Below, piece after piece: positions 1 to 11,599 of a stretch of DNA of 64,000 nt (positions are counted from its first letter, which is position 1; every line of letters starts with the position of its first letter). This stretch comes from Magnolia sinica (taxonomy: Eukaryota > Streptophyta > Magnoliopsida > Magnoliales > Magnoliaceae): positions 78,954,862 to 79,018,861 of the forward strand of contig NC_080584.1 in the NCBI RefSeq assembly GCF_029962835.1, in the 5' to 3' direction. The translations under genes and the position numbers were made by a program. The notes beneath the pieces were generated by a model, which worked only from the letters and a program-made list of their open reading frames with translations, was not told the DNA's origin and did not search any database.

Positions 1-8
1 CTCCTACC

Positions 9-1510
9 ATGGAAGTAACTGGTGTCGATGGTTCAAAATCAATAAAAATTTCACCTTATTTATCTTGGACCACACTTCAGAGAAGTGAGAGTAGTGCCAA
101 TGCAAAAGCACTAAACGCAATCACTTGCGCACTATTACCAAATGAATTCAAAAGAATTATATCCTACGATACTGTAAAGCAAGCTTGGGATATATTAGAA
201 ATGACACACGAGGGTACATCAATTGTCAAAAAATCTAAAGTCCAACTCCTCACAACCAAATTTGAAGAAATTCATATAGAGGAAAATGAAATGTTTATAG
301 ACTTTTATACAAGAGTAAATGACATTGTGAACTCTAAGTGGGGTATTGGCGACAAAATCCCAGAAAGCAAAGTATGTGCAAAGATACTACACTTACTTCC
401 TGAACGGTTCAACTTTAAGGTAACCGCGATCCAGGAACTTCATGATACGGACAATATGAGGGTAGAAGAACTAGTTGGTTCTTTACAAACCTATGAGTTA
501 AACTTTAAAGCTCCTAAAGGAAAATCTATCACTCTTAAATCTTCTAAATGTATTTCTCAAGAAAACTCTGAAGATGATATGGCTCTTTTAGCAAAAAAGT
601 TTTACAAGATTTTCAAAAATAAAAAGAGGGTAGACTTTTAAAAATCAAATGATAAGAGAAGATCTAAATCTAAAACTAAAACTTGAAAATCTTTGAAAGA
701 TAGTCAATGTTACAACTGCCAAGAATATGAGAATTTAGCAAACAAATGTCCTTAAAAGGACAAATCTAAAAAGAAAGGATTGTTGGCTACTTGGGATGAA
801 TCTTCTGGCACTGAAGCCTCTTCTGAATCAGAAGATTCTGAAATTGAGTCGGACAATGAAGTTAAAGACCTTATGACTCTAGCCAAGTTCACTTTTTCAG
901 ATCATGATGATTCAACTAGTAAAGAAAATCTGAATAGTGATCATGAAAATGAAGAAGATCTTCAAGATGCTTACAATGCCCTATACAAGGAAAGTTGTAA
1001 AATTGTCGTAAAACTGAAACTTCAAAAAGAAAAGTTTTTAAAACTCAAAGAAAATTTTGATTCACTTGTTTTAGAAAAATCTCCTATTTCAGATTGTTTT
1101 GAAAAGATAAAAAGTGATTTAGAATTCAAAACCTCCCAGATTAAAAGTCTTAAATCTGAAAATGATAAACTTAACCTTGAAAGCTCTTCACTTTTGAGTT
1201 TAAAGGATACATGAGGTATGCCCAAGGATATCCAAAGTTTGAAAAACTTTTATCTGGATCTAGAAAATGTGGCGATAGATCCGGGTTGGGCTATGATAAG
1301 AGCAGACCTTCTAAACAAAAGAATACACCTCCTAAGTTTGTAAGAGGAGCAACCTCAAACTCAAAAGGGAAAAGTATTAATTAAAGTTTTTCTAAAAATG
1401 TTAAATCTTTTCAAAAACCTAAAAGCAACTATGTCCACTATAAAAATCAAAACCAAAACCCTTTAGCAGAAAAAATAGTTGATTTTCTTAAGGAGCTCTT
1501 AAAATCTAAC
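9..1510 (+). mobile_element. Sirevirus gag region (fossil)
   Basis: The first part reads as the copia UBN2-type gag domain: a run around 'ALPNEFKRI', a 'QAWDILEMTHEGT' block and a 'LLTTKFE' block are typical of that family. Further on come acidic and coiled-coil-like stretches rich in S, E, D and K, expected for the extended gag of Sireviruses. It belongs to the element that ends at 8527 and is degraded. The N-terminal end lies at or before the window edge. Confidence 0.75.
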
Positions 1511-1599
1511 TAAGTGGGTCATTCTTACAATTACAAAAATAAAAAGACCAACTATACTCATAAACCCAAAATAGTTATGAAATTAATGGGTTCCTAAGG

Positions 1600-4500
1600 A
1601 TACCTGCTTGGTTGCCCACACCGCTTTCAAAGCAACAAGTCATTCGAAGTGGTACCTTAATAGCGGGTACTCCAGACATATGATAGGCGGCAATGCTTTA
1701 TTCACCGACCTTAAAGATATGACTGATGGATCTGTCACAATTGGTGATGGTAGCAACTGCAAAATTATTGGCCAAGGTACGGTTCAACTCTATAACCGCC
1801 CCTTATTTAAGAATGTTTTATATATTGAGAGACTAAAACATAACCTGTTAAGCATATCTCAAATATGCGATAACAATCATAGTGTGAAATTTTCTAATAA
1901 AGGTTGTGAAATTATAAACAAAAAGGGTTCTGTAATATTAACTGGTCGCAGAACTTCCGAAAACTGCTACATTGTATGCGATGGCAGCTCATCTAATCAA
2001 TCGTGCTACATAGTCCATACCGATGAGACAAAATTATGGCATAAATGCCTTGGACATGTACACTACCATAATTTATACAGATTGAACAAAGGAGAACTAA
2101 TAAGAGGTCTACCTAAATTACAAAAAGTAGACAAAATATGTGGTGAATGCCAGTATGGCAAGCAAACAAGGAGCTCTCACAAAAAGGTGAACTCCAATGC
2201 CACATTAAGACCACTCGAGCTACTCCATATGGATCTTATAGGACCTATAAGGACGGAGAGTCGAGGTGAAAAAAAATGCATCCTGGTAATTGTGGATGAT
2301 TTTACCAGATTCACTTGGGTAGCTTTCTTGAGAGATAAGTCAGAAACCCTTGATGAAGTGAAAAGGATTATCAAACGGATCCAGACTGAAAAAAGTTCTC
2401 AAGTCTGTAAGATCCGTAGTGATCATAAATCTGAGTTCGAGAATAGTAGTTTTGAGAAATTCTGTATCGATCAGGGAATATCGCATGAATTCTGTGCCCA
2501 AAACACCACAACAAAATGGAATTGTGGAAAGGAAAAATAGAGTGCTTCAAGAAATGGAAAACATAATGTTGAATAGTATGAAGCTCCCTAGAAATCTTTG
2601 GGTTGAAGCAGTGAATACCGCCTGCTATATTTTTAACCGAGTTTATACATGTAAATCTAATAATAAAACGGCTTATGAACTTTGGTTTGATAAGAAGCCT
2701 ACTGTCAAATACTTTCAAGTTTTTGGTAGCAAGTGTTATATTTTGCGTGACCATGAAAATCTGAGAAAGTTTGACACTAAAAGTAACGAAGGGATCTTTT
2801 TAAAATACTCTTTCAATAGTCGGGCATATCGTGCACTGAACAACAGGACTGGTGTGATTCAAGAGTCCACTAATGTGGTCATTGATGATCACTTGAATAC
2901 ACCTACCCCAAATTCAAATAATGATAAAGTTCTTTTAATTAACAAACCAGATTCTTCATCAAATCAAGAAAACTCTGAACTAAGGACTGTCAAAGATCAT
3001 CCAACCACTCAAATTCTTGAAAAACCTCTCCCTGGTGTGTGCACTCGTAGACAATTAGAAGACATATATAATTACGTGTGCTTTACTTCTCAAATAGAAC
3101 CGGTGAACATAAAAGAAGAGCTTTCTGACGAAAACTGGATAGTAGCTATGCAGGAAAAACTTAATCAATTTGTTCGAAATGATGTCTGGTATCTTGTTCC
3201 TAGACCTAAAGATAAACATATTATCAGAACAAAATGGATTTTCAAAAATAAGTTTGATGAACTTGGTAACATTATTCGAAACAAGGCAAGACTAGTTGTA
3301 CAAGGGTACACTCAAGTAGAAGGCATTGATTATGATGAAACTTTTACCCTAGTTGCTTGCCTTGAATCAATCAGACTTTTTATATCCATTGCATGCTTTA
3401 GAAAGTTTAAAATTTATCAAATGGATGTAAATAGTGCCTTTTTGAATGGCGATTTATATGAAGAAGTATATGTTGAACAACCTACAAGGTTTGAAGACCA
3501 TAAGTTTACTGATCATGTATATCGTCTTAAAAAAGCTCTATATGGTTTAAAACAAGCTCCTAGAGCATGGTACAAAAAATTGACTAAGTTTTTACTAAGT
3601 CATAATTTTCTTATGGGTAGTGTCAATAAGACGCTCTTTGTTAAGAAACATAACAATGATATTTTAATGGTTCAGATCTATGTTGATGATATTATTTATG
3701 GATCAACTTTTTTTTTTTTTTTATGGATCAACTTGTACTTACTTAACTATTGAGTTTGCAGATTTAATGAAATCTAAGTTCAAAATGAGCATGGTTGGGG
3801 AGTTAAACTACTTCCTAAGGTTGCAAGTAAAACAACAACCTGATGAAATTTTTATTTCTCAAACTAAGTATGTCTTGAACTTGATTAAAAGATTCGGATT
3901 TGAGAATGGTAAGAGTTTTGAGATTCCTATGAGTACAACTCTAAGACTCTCAAAGGACTCTACAGGTAAAGATGTGAATCCTAAATTATATCGTAGCATG
4001 ATTGGTGGTTTGCTTTATTTAACTGCTGGTAGACCTGATATTGCTTTCAGTGCTGGTATTTGCGCTAGATATTAGGCTAATCCTAAAGAATCACATCTAA
4101 CTACTGTTAAGCGGATTATTCGATATGTCACAAGTTCTGCTAATTTAGGTCTTTGGTATCCATATGATACTAATGTTCAATTGGCTAGGTACACTAATGC
4201 TGATTGGGCTGGAAATTTCGATTATAGGAAATCAACTAGTGATGATTGTTTTTATATTGGAAATTGTTTAGTTTCTTAGTTTAGCAAGAACCAAAGTTCT
4301 GTATCACTCTCAACTACTGATGTTGAATACATTATGACTAGAAATGCATAAACTCAGCTTGTTTGGATGAAACGTATGTTAAGTGATTATAGAATAGCAC
4401 GAGATTCTATGGTCTTATATTGTGATAATTTCAGTGCTATAAACATTTCTAAAAATCCAATCCATCATTCACGTACCAAGCACATTGACATTAGGTATCA

Positions 4501-4700
4501 TTACATTCGTGAATTAGTGGAAGAAAAGATAATATCTTTTGAATATATACCGACCGAGACTCAACTTGCTGACATTTTCACTAAACCGCTTGACAAAAAC
4601 AGGTTTAGTAAATTGAAATTTAATCTTGGTATGTGCAATTTAAATCGACTATTCTTGCATACTTATATCATAGTGTATTTATATTTGATATTTTACGTGT
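1600..4700 (+). mobile_element. Sirevirus pol region: integrase, reverse transcriptase, RNase H (fossil)
   Basis: Recognisable copia landmarks occur in the usual order: a GAG-pre-integrase block with 'LWHKCLGHVHYHNL', an integrase core with 'LLHMDLIGPI' and 'VDDFTRFTWVAFL', the RT block with 'NKARLVVQGYTQVEGIDYDETF', the YVDD catalytic motif near 3680, and an RNase H end with 'LADIFTKPLD' near 4570. The region is broken in several places. An oligo-T run lies near 3707-3722. Confidence 0.85.
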
Positions 4701-4734
4701 TTAAATTTTAAATTTTTATAAAAATTGCGTATTT

Positions 4735-4910
4735 TAGTCGATGCACGACCAGTCAAGGATGTACTCGACCAGTCGCGGTACGACCGGTCGATGACATCTT
4801 AAGACCAGTTGTGGAGCTCATTGGGTCTTTTAAAATTTGGGAAAAATCTCATCTTCCTCATTTCCTTTTTCCTCTCCAACGAGCCGAGGCCCGACCAGTC
4901 GAACCCACCT
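4735..4910. repeat. Cluster of CGACCAGTCG-like palindromes between pol and env-like region
   Basis: About five copies of a degenerate palindrome (CGACCAGTC, CGACCAGTCG, CGACCGGTCG, AGACCAGTT, CGACCAGTCG) lie in 175 bases just after pol. The same motif is the main repeat of this element's LTR (7120-7500). Shared motif content suggests a regulatory module placed upstream of the env-like region; that role is inference. Confidence 0.6.
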
Positions 4911-5031
4911 TCATTGTTCTTCGAGGTTAGTGGTTCTTTTGCATTTTTCTTATAGATTCTTGTTAATAGTACTCCATTTTCACTCTTGGAGTAATCTATT
5001 TGATCTTTCATTACAATTTTGAGGTTTCCTT

Positions 5032-6239
5032 TTGAAAAATCTGATCTATCAAAACCGCATTTCAAATCTATTGAATCTTCTTGGTTCCGTGTGTTTATTC
5101 TTAGAAATGGATACTAGAGGGAAAAAGAAAACTTCTCATGGTCCATCATCCTCTAGATCAACTCCAATCATTTGGCGCCATCTTCGGTCTCCCAAAGATG
5201 ATCCATCTGATGTATGGGATTTGCATATACGTAGTGTCATTGTTGAGAGACCAGTATCCATTGAACACACTGCTCCTTTTGGTATTTTTCCACTCCTCCA
5301 AGTTATAGGATTGGATAACATCTTACATTGGGGTAGGCCTGCATACCAATCTATTGCACAGGCCATGTTTGCATGCATCTCAGAATTCTCTTTTGAGAAT
5401 TTAACTTTTAAAATTGATATTAGAGAGGTCCATTTGAGGTTGATCGTCATCTGATTACAGGGTTAATGGATATACCTGTTAATGAGGAGGGTATTCCTAT
5501 TCATACTTTACCTGAAAAACCCTCAAAATTTGAAAAGTGTATGCTTACCAGAGATTTATGTAACATGAATGTGCAATGGACTCATAAAGGGAATGCGCTC
5601 CCCTCAAAGTATTTGTTACCCAGATATAGGGTTCTTCACAGAATCTTTATTTCAAATCCGTATCCGCATTCTGGTAACAAAAACGAACTAACTGCATTTA
5701 TGGTTCATGTTTTGCACTCTGTCATTTCTAGTACTAAAATTTGCCTTCCTTCATTGATATGTCATTCCATTATTCAGTCTTATCTCCATCCAGGTCACAG
5801 TGATATTCCTTTTGCCTACCTCATAACTGTTTTAGCTAATCACATACTAGTCGCTATGCCTGTTAGAGAGGCTCCCATCCATCATCTTATTTTTAACAAT
5901 TCAAATATTAACAAGATGAAATTGGAATTAGCTCGTGGCCAAGTGGATGTTGGTGGTGGAAGAGTTAAAGCTGGGAATGAAGAAGCTGGTGATCTTCCTT
6001 CTGATGATGTGAATATGGATGATAGTTTCGATGAACTTGATTCAGATTCTGAAAATGATCCTGACTATGAGCCATCTGAGTTTGATGCTCATCTTCGTGC
6101 TCTAGAGGAGAAGGTAGAGAATATGAATGTTGCCCATGATCTTCAGTTTAAATATATGCGCAAGTATCTTAGGCGCTTGATAAAGGGGATGCATAAACTT
6201 AATCCTACCATTCCTACTCCATCTTCAGGATCTGATTGA
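5032..6239 (+). mobile_element. Env-like region of Sirevirus (fossil)
   Basis: This region between pol and the 3' LTR encodes a protein unlike gag or pol: a serine- and lysine-rich start, a central part with 'GRPAYQSIAQAMFACISEF' and 'LPRYRVLHRIFISN', then an acidic stretch (DDSFDELDSDSENDPDYE) followed by a helical, probably coiled-coil tail. Position and layout match the env-like third coding region described for SIRE1-type elements and the plant 'putative transposon protein' family. I see no convincing signal peptide or fusion segment. It is broken at least once. True envelope function is unproven for this family. Confidence 0.6.
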
Positions 6240-6429
6240 ATGATTTTAATTCTTGGTCTATATTATCTTTCATACTTATGTTGGATTGTGCACCTTAGCT
6301 GGTTTGCTGACTTTTTAGTTAAATTAGTAAATGGATTGTGAACTTTTACTTGCTTATATATTGTCGATTAAATCTATCTATTACTCCATCTTTTATTCTT
6401 TGCATTATTTTTTCCTTTGTCATTTTGTG

Positions 6430-6668
6430 ACAAAAAGGGGGAGAAGGCTTTTGGAAGCTTTTGGTTTGATTGCTTATGGATATGAGTAGTACTATAATCA
6501 TCATTATATTTTTCATATGTGTGCTGCTACTCAGGGGGAGTAAGTATAGATGAATGTTATGTGCTTGTTAGTTTATGACAACTGGTGCATGATTCCTTAT
6601 TATGCATGTGGTGCTTCTCTTATTTTTATATAAGTGTGTTTTGTCACAAATTTGACAAAGGGGGAGAT
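6430..6668 (+). other. Repeated polypurine tracts of the Sirevirus
   Basis: Three purine-rich tracts precede the 3' LTR: AAAAAGGGGGAGAAGG near 6433, CAGGGGGAGTAAG near 6532 and AAAGGGGGAGATT at 6656-6668, which abuts the LTR start TGTAAGTG. Several polypurine tracts in a row are a known Sirevirus feature. The last one would prime plus-strand synthesis. Confidence 0.7.
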
Positions 6669-8527
6669 TGTAAGTGCTAGGTCTCATGCTCCTTTGGTTG
6701 TCAAATTTTGTTGTGCCAAAACCTCTATCTGTGTCTTGTGTTTGTATGCTGATATATATATGATCAAGACACTACATCACAATGGTTCAAGACATGTACG
6801 GCGCTCTGCTTCAAGAAATGTAAAGTTATGTACTTTAAGCATCAATGTTCAGATCTACATTGATAAGAAGAGTACATTTCAAGACTTAAGTACAACTCAA
6901 GATGAAGTTTAAGTTCAAGCTTTCGAAGATCTCAAGATCAAGCTATATCAAGATAGAGATCTCAAGCTTCATAAAGTTCAAAAGTCAACCTACATCTGAA
7001 AGGATGAAGTTCAATGTTCATACTTCATGTCCCAGGTATGATAGACCTTAGATTGACCTTAGGGTAGGTCATTTTGTATAGATAATTCAAAATGAATATA
7101 TTAATATGAATTGGTCTATTCTAAGACTAGTCCTGGACCTTGTTCGACTAGTCTTAGCACTGGTTCGACTAGTCCAAGAAATTCCACGACCAGTCCTAAG
7201 TTGTTGAAGATTTTTAGAATTTTTTGGTTACTCTACAACCAGTCCTGGAGACTATTCAACCGGCCGTAGGGAGGTCACGACTTGACCTTCGACCAGTCCT
7301 GAAACTACGACTCAAACTCCAGCAACCAAACCTGGTTGTCTACGACCAGTCCTGGGTTAGCTATGACCAGTCATAGGTGGTCCACAACCAGTCGTAGAAT
7401 CCTTAAGACCTGTTGTAGAACGGTTTTTAAGATCGCGCTCAAAATTTTCAAAATATCTTTGGTTCTACGACTAGTCGAAGGGTTCCTAAGACCAGTCGTA
7501 AACATGATCTTTTTATCTATAAATTGAACACGAATTTTAGAGCTTTTCATCGATTAATTTCAAGAAAATTCAAGCCTCCACTCTGAAATAAGTTTGTTCA
7601 TTTTAAGCTACGTTGTGCATATTTAATATTTTTTTTGTTAGCTTTTCTTATTTGATTTTATTCCTATATTCCAATCTTATTTGAAAAGAGGAATTGTTGT
7701 ATTCTTTTTTCTTGGAATCAAAATCAAATAGAGCTACGCCCATTTGATTTAATTTAAAATCAATTAGAAGTTAGAACCATTGTAAAGTGAGTATTGGATA
7801 TTGAACGTTGATTCGAACATCTACTCATATTGGTTCTACCGGGCTACCACAAAAAGGAGAAATCCAGGTATTTTACTTTTATGTAATTTACATTCTTTTG
7901 GTTTCTTTTGAGATTGAGCTAGAAAAATCTTATTGTGTTGGTTATTTGAGGAGAGCCAAAAAACTCAGAAAGTGTGAGTTTTTGGATTGTGTAAGCCCAT
8001 GTTAAAAAGACACAATTGTGAAGGTTTTAGGTGAACATGTGAAACCTATTTTGATAGTGAACACTAATATCCCGTGTGTGAGGATATTAGGAGTAGAGTA
8101 GCATTCTATGTGGCTGTTGTGAAACAGTTGGTGTACACACAAGCGAACCACTATAATTCTTTGTCTTGTGGTTTGAATGCTTGCTTAAATTTGTATATCT
8201 TTTATCATTCAAGTTTGTGGGATGTATGTGTGGATGTGAATGTTGTAAAATTTACATTTCAAGCAAGTGTGTGGAATGTTGTAATAATTTAGATTTATAT
8301 TCCTGCAATTTATTTCAATTCCTTGCTATTTATTTATTTCACTTCAGATTGAGTTTTTGATATAAAGGACGTTCTAGAAATAAGGTTGTCCTGCCATAAA
8401 CCCTTGGTTTTTATGGTGTAAGGTTGTCCTTAGAACTGAATTCGTATCAACCTCTCAATACTTATTTATTGAGGTTGATTTTATTTCAGCATTATGAATT
8501 GATTTATTTTATTTAGCTACTCCCACA
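6669..8527 (+). repeat. 3' LTR of the Sirevirus
   Basis: It starts TGTAAGTGCT directly after a polypurine tract and ends ...CTACTCCCACA. The end was set by noticing that sequence from about 8528 (AAGTTGTTCGGTTG) aligns with an unrelated locus at about 36787, so the LTR must stop there. Length is about 1.86 kb, within the Sirevirus range. A TATA-like CTATAAATTG lies at 7518-7527. Upstream of it, at 7120-7500, are about eleven copies of a CGACYAGTC-type palindrome. The expected target duplication (AAGTT at 8528-8532) cannot be checked because the left end is outside the window. Confidence 0.7.
7120..7500. promoter_or_regulatory. Palindrome cluster in Sirevirus LTR (likely U3 enhancer)
   Basis: About eleven copies of a degenerate CGACTAGTCG or CGACCAGTC motif, spaced 15-60 bases apart, end within 20 bases of the TATA-like box at 7518. 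Palindromic repeats upstream of TATA are known from Sirevirus LTRs. Binding by a host factor is inference. Confidence 0.55.
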
Positions 8528-8800
8528 AAGTTGTTCGGTTGGCATGCCTGATGAGAGACCTGACTTGATATAAATACCGGTGTGACATAAGCATGATTAA
8601 TTAATTCAAGTTTAGAAATATAAGTTGAAGGGTTACCCGGTTAATGATCCCACAACAACTTCTGAATTGCTTCCACCTAAGGAGATGCATATGTAGCTAG
8701 AACCTGAACGCCTATGCTCACCATCAAATATCCAATGCCTAATCCTTCAAACCAAGATAAAGCATCATTGTATAAGATCGATCCTCTTGAGATGATATCG
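8528..8800 (+). repeat. Degraded retroelement leader, copy 1 (second copy at 36787-37155)
   Basis: About 270 bases match 36787-37155 in the same orientation, including GATGAGAGACCTGACTTG, GCATGATTAATTAATTC and ATGCTCACCATCAAATAT. Relative to the second copy, about 85-90 bases are absent between GTTCGGTTG and GCATGCCTGATGAGAG. The block resembles untranslated leader sequence of gypsy Tat-like elements (GGCACGCCCGATGAGAG is typical), but that assignment is weak. Confidence 0.6.
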
Positions 8801-9060
8801 ATTGGGTTATGCGATATGTAGTTGGGAATCCAACATATCACAGAGCAAGGGAGGGTTCAAGTCGAGCAAGCATGGCCCCAAGCAGGGCATTCATGAATTC
8901 AGGCAGAATCATTCAACATGTGGATGCCCATCCAGACTTAGAACTTGAACAGGATGGTGGCTATCCTTACTAAAATGGCACCCACAGCACCTCAACAAAA
9001 CATTAAGCGTAGTTCTATTAGAAATTTGGTATCAATGCTGCCAGTATCACTAGTACCTCC
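8801..9060. other. Unassigned retroelement-derived sequence
   Basis: This is probably the continuation of the remnant at 8528. I see no reading frame of note and no other feature up to the solo LTR. Confidence 0.4.
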
Positions 9061-9657
9061 TGTTGGGGATTTGTGCGGCGGAATCACACAAATCTAGATC
9101 TAGGATAGCAATCCAAGAGCAACAAGCAATCATAAGAGAACACAAAGATTTAACATGGAAAACCCTTTCGGGAAAAAACTATGGCACAAAGCGATAGAAA
9201 TCCACTATGAAATAGAAATACAAGAGAGAGGACTTACTCGATTCAAACAATCTCAAATCTTAACTTTGCTATATCATTTGATAACCCTAAAACCCTTTTA
9301 GGAATCCTTGAAAAACTTTTAGAAAGCTTTTAAATCACCTAGAATAGCCCTAAGGAGTACTCCTATTTATAGTTTAGGCAACTCCACTTATGCACCGACC
9401 TTGGAAAAGTCCGAAAACTGCCTCAAATTTACGTAGTCTGCGCAGGATCTGCGTAACCCTCGACTAGTCGAAGGAGGGCCTCGACTGGTCGAGTAACCTA
9501 CTTGACCGGTCGATCCTGACCCTCAACTGGTCGAGCATCACGGACACCCAAAACATGTGCTCACTGGACGTTGAGTTAGGCGGGCTCGACTGGTCGAGCC
9601 AGGCCTTGACTAGTCGAGTGACCTAAAAAAGGTGCAGATTTAAGGCATCTGACAACA
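9061..9657 (-). repeat. Solo LTR of a Ty1/copia element
   Basis: On the plus strand it begins TGTTGGGGAT and ends GACAACA, the inverted TG...CA ends of an LTR. Its interior (ACATGGAAAACCCTTTCGGG, ATGGCACAAAGCGA) matches the primer-site-proximal part of the minus-strand copia LTR at 46313, which fixes the orientation. No internal region follows on either side. Flanking pentamers are CCTCC (9056-9060) and CCTCT (9658-9662), a near-perfect target duplication, so this looks like the product of LTR-LTR recombination. A minus-strand TATA box lies at 9364-9371. Confidence 0.8.
9465..9625. promoter_or_regulatory. CGACTAGTCG / CGACTGGTCGAG palindrome cluster in solo LTR
   Basis: About seven copies of CTCGACTAGTCGA-like palindromes (for example CGACTAGTCGAAGG, CGACTGGTCGAG, GACCGGTCGATC) sit 100-260 bases upstream of the minus-strand TATA box at 9364-9371. 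This is the same motif class as in the Sirevirus LTR at 7120-7500. Confidence 0.6.
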
Positions 9658-10380
9658 CCTCTCCCACCACGGAATGCACATCTTGCTCCAACTCCACATG
9701 GAAATTCTTTAACGCCTCTAGTTTCTCCTCCATTGCTACAATTTGGGTTGTAAGATCGGTCGTTTTCGTATCAGACTCTTAAGCAGCAGTGACCTCGGTC
9801 ACCTCAAGGGTTGTGGCCAAATGCTTGGCCTAGATACTATCGACTACAACATTGATATTCTGATACTCTTGCATGAAGTGTAGAAATTCATGAAGTGGAG
9901 GCATTTTGGTAGAAAGGGTTTTGTCTAAGCGAGATAGCATTTGATTGCGATGAATAAGAAGTGTAAGTCTCTCTACCAATCCTATGAAGATAATTTCAAT
10001 CACCCTTGATCGTGTAAGAGCTCGTAATTTATCCTGGAGTTACTGACGTTTCGAGGAAGGCAGTGGGGACTTGGCTACAATGATGTAACTGATAGGAGCT
10101 TGACCAAGTAAAGAGAGCACTTCTTTAATAGGAAACATTTTCTTGGGTCCCAGAGGAGGTGTTTTTGACATTTCAATTGGCAAAGCAGATAATGAAACAA
10201 CATCGTCCTCGATCATAAGAGCTTAAATAGTTACTACTCGGCTGGGAGAAGTTGTGTCAGATAGAGTAGATGGTTGAAATGGTTCTTCTTCTTCATCAAA
10301 GATCAGTACATGCTGTCTGGAAATTGTGTTGGGGACATGTTGTTTAGTTGGATGGTCCAGATAACTGTACATCAGTGCTA
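9658..10380 (-). pseudogene. Degenerate coding-like remnant, no assignable function
   Basis: Read on the minus strand this stretch has long protein-like runs, such as 'MEEKLEALKNFHVELEQDV', 'KMPPLHEFLHFMQEYQNIN' and 'MSKTPPLGPKKMF', with a coiled-coil character. It continues the retroelement remnant that the solo LTR entered, so it is probably a fossil extra coding region of a gypsy or related element rather than a host gene. It is broken. I do not recognise the family. Confidence 0.4.
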
Positions 10381-10690
10381 GTTGTGAAGGGGATGAGACG
10401 CATCTTTTAAACTCTGCAAAAAACTAACACAATCCCAACTGTACATCATAACATGGCCAAAAATGCAAGTAGATTGTTTTTTTTTCCTTCATCCTAAATT
10501 CAAATGTTAGGATCGTCTGAATGGATTGGATTTTGTGCCATCGCCCATTATTGTGGGCCCACCAGATGTGCAGTCTGGATTTTGAATTCAAAGAAACTCA
10601 AACAAGAAGAGATCGAAATAATAGAACCCTAATGGTAATATAAAACACGATTATCTCATGTTGTTGTTATAACCAAAGGATTTCACAAAA
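10381..10690. other. Intergenic sequence with small repeat pieces
   Basis: There is no gene. A fragment near 10500-10575 containing GTGGGCCCACC resembles the end of the dispersed fold-back repeats but has no second arm. Confidence 0.4.
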
Positions 10691-10869
10691 ACCTATAGCG
10701 CGTTTGGATACTCAATTCAACTGAAACATGATAATCAGTCGACACAAAACAATTAACTTAGTTCCATGGAATACGGATCCTCTATTTGCATCAAGCAAAA
10801 AAATTGTGGTTGTTGTAATGTAATTGGACCGTGTGATTGTAGAATGCATTGAATTTGCGTCGTTAACTG

Positions 10870-11100
10870 ATAAAGGTGGGCATGTTGGACCCGATCTGGT
10901 GGATCCGACCCAATCCAACCCGACACGATACCATTTCGAATATAACCGACGGCCTAGACCGGCCTTAATTGAGTTTGTCAATCCAGATCCGAACATTTTT
11001 CGGGTCGGGTTCGGATAAAGGTGTATCCGAACAGAATTGATCCGAAAACTCGAACAGAAATGGTCCGAACCGACCTGACCCGACCCGACCCGGGATGTAA
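10870..11100. repeat. GC-rich hAT-like subterminal repeat block
   Basis: Repeats of GACCCGACC and its complement (GGGTCGGGTTCGG) are dense here. Such blocks are typical of the subterminal regions of plant hAT-like non-autonomous elements. The ends are not clear. Confidence 0.4.
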
Positions 11101-11169
11101 ATATATCTCTAAACAAAAGTTTCGCCGCCCAGGCTTTTCGTTCGGTGCCAAAAAATCCCGCCCAATGCA

Positions 11170-11250
11170 CACTCGAGCCCTCCAACTCTATCTCTCTATT
11201 TCTCTCTCTCTTTATATCTGTCTGTCTCTCTCTATATTTGTCTCTTTATT
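11170..11250. repeat. CT-rich low-complexity tract
   Basis: Runs of CTCTCTATTTCTCTCTCTC and CTGTCTGTCTCTCTC are seen. This is simple sequence only. Confidence 0.7.
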
Positions 11251-11322
11251 TCTATTAAAGAAGAAGGCAAGCTAGATGTCGTGTGATAGATCAAATCCTT
11301 CTTTTCCTGCCGTTGGGTTTTG

Positions 11323-11421
11323 GAGCTTCATGGGATTTCTCTGTTGGATGTTGGAGAGCTTCATGGGATTTCTCTGTTGGATGTTGGAGAGCTTCATGGG
11401 ATTTCTCTGTTGAATGTTGGA
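11323..11421 (+). repeat. 33-bp tandem repeat, three units
   Basis: The unit GAGCTTCATGGGATTTCTCT plus 13 further bases occurs at 11323-11355, 11356-11388 and 11389-11421. The first two copies are identical and the third has a single change. The period is a multiple of three, so it would translate as an 11-residue repeat (ASWDFSVGCWR), but the surrounding frame is short and not gene-like. Confidence 0.9.
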
Positions 11422-11599
11422 GAGAAATATATACCGAGAAATGGTGTATAGTTGCGTACAAATGAGAGAGGGAAGGAGAGAGAGTCGTAACTGAAGAATG
11501 GTCAGTGTACATCTGTTTACAGGCTGTCGTCTTGACAGTCACACTGAAGTTGACGGAAGCAGATTGGCTGATGTATGAAGCGGATCGGCTGGTGTAACG

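Larger units (their letters stand above)
1..8527 (+). mobile_element. Sirevirus-type Ty1/copia LTR retrotransposon, broken, 5' end outside window
   Basis: The window opens inside the gag region, so the 5' LTR is not seen. Parts in order: gag (about 9-1500), pre-integrase and integrase (about 1600-2750), reverse transcriptase (about 3100-4070, with the YVDD active-site motif of copia RT), RNase H (about 4080-4650), an env-like region (5032-6239), polypurine tracts and a 3' LTR from 6669. The part order, the extra region between pol and the 3' LTR, and repeated polypurine tracts are known Sirevirus (SIRE1/Endovir) traits. It is a fossil with something like ten breaks. Age cannot be judged by LTR comparison because only one LTR is present. 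The right boundary is supported because flanking sequence from 8528 matches a dispersed repeat that resumes at about 36787. Confidence 0.85.

Noticed and set aside
10712-11185. 157-residue minus-strand frame
   Set aside because: It runs through GC-rich GACCCGACC repeats of a hAT-like element and shows no domain.
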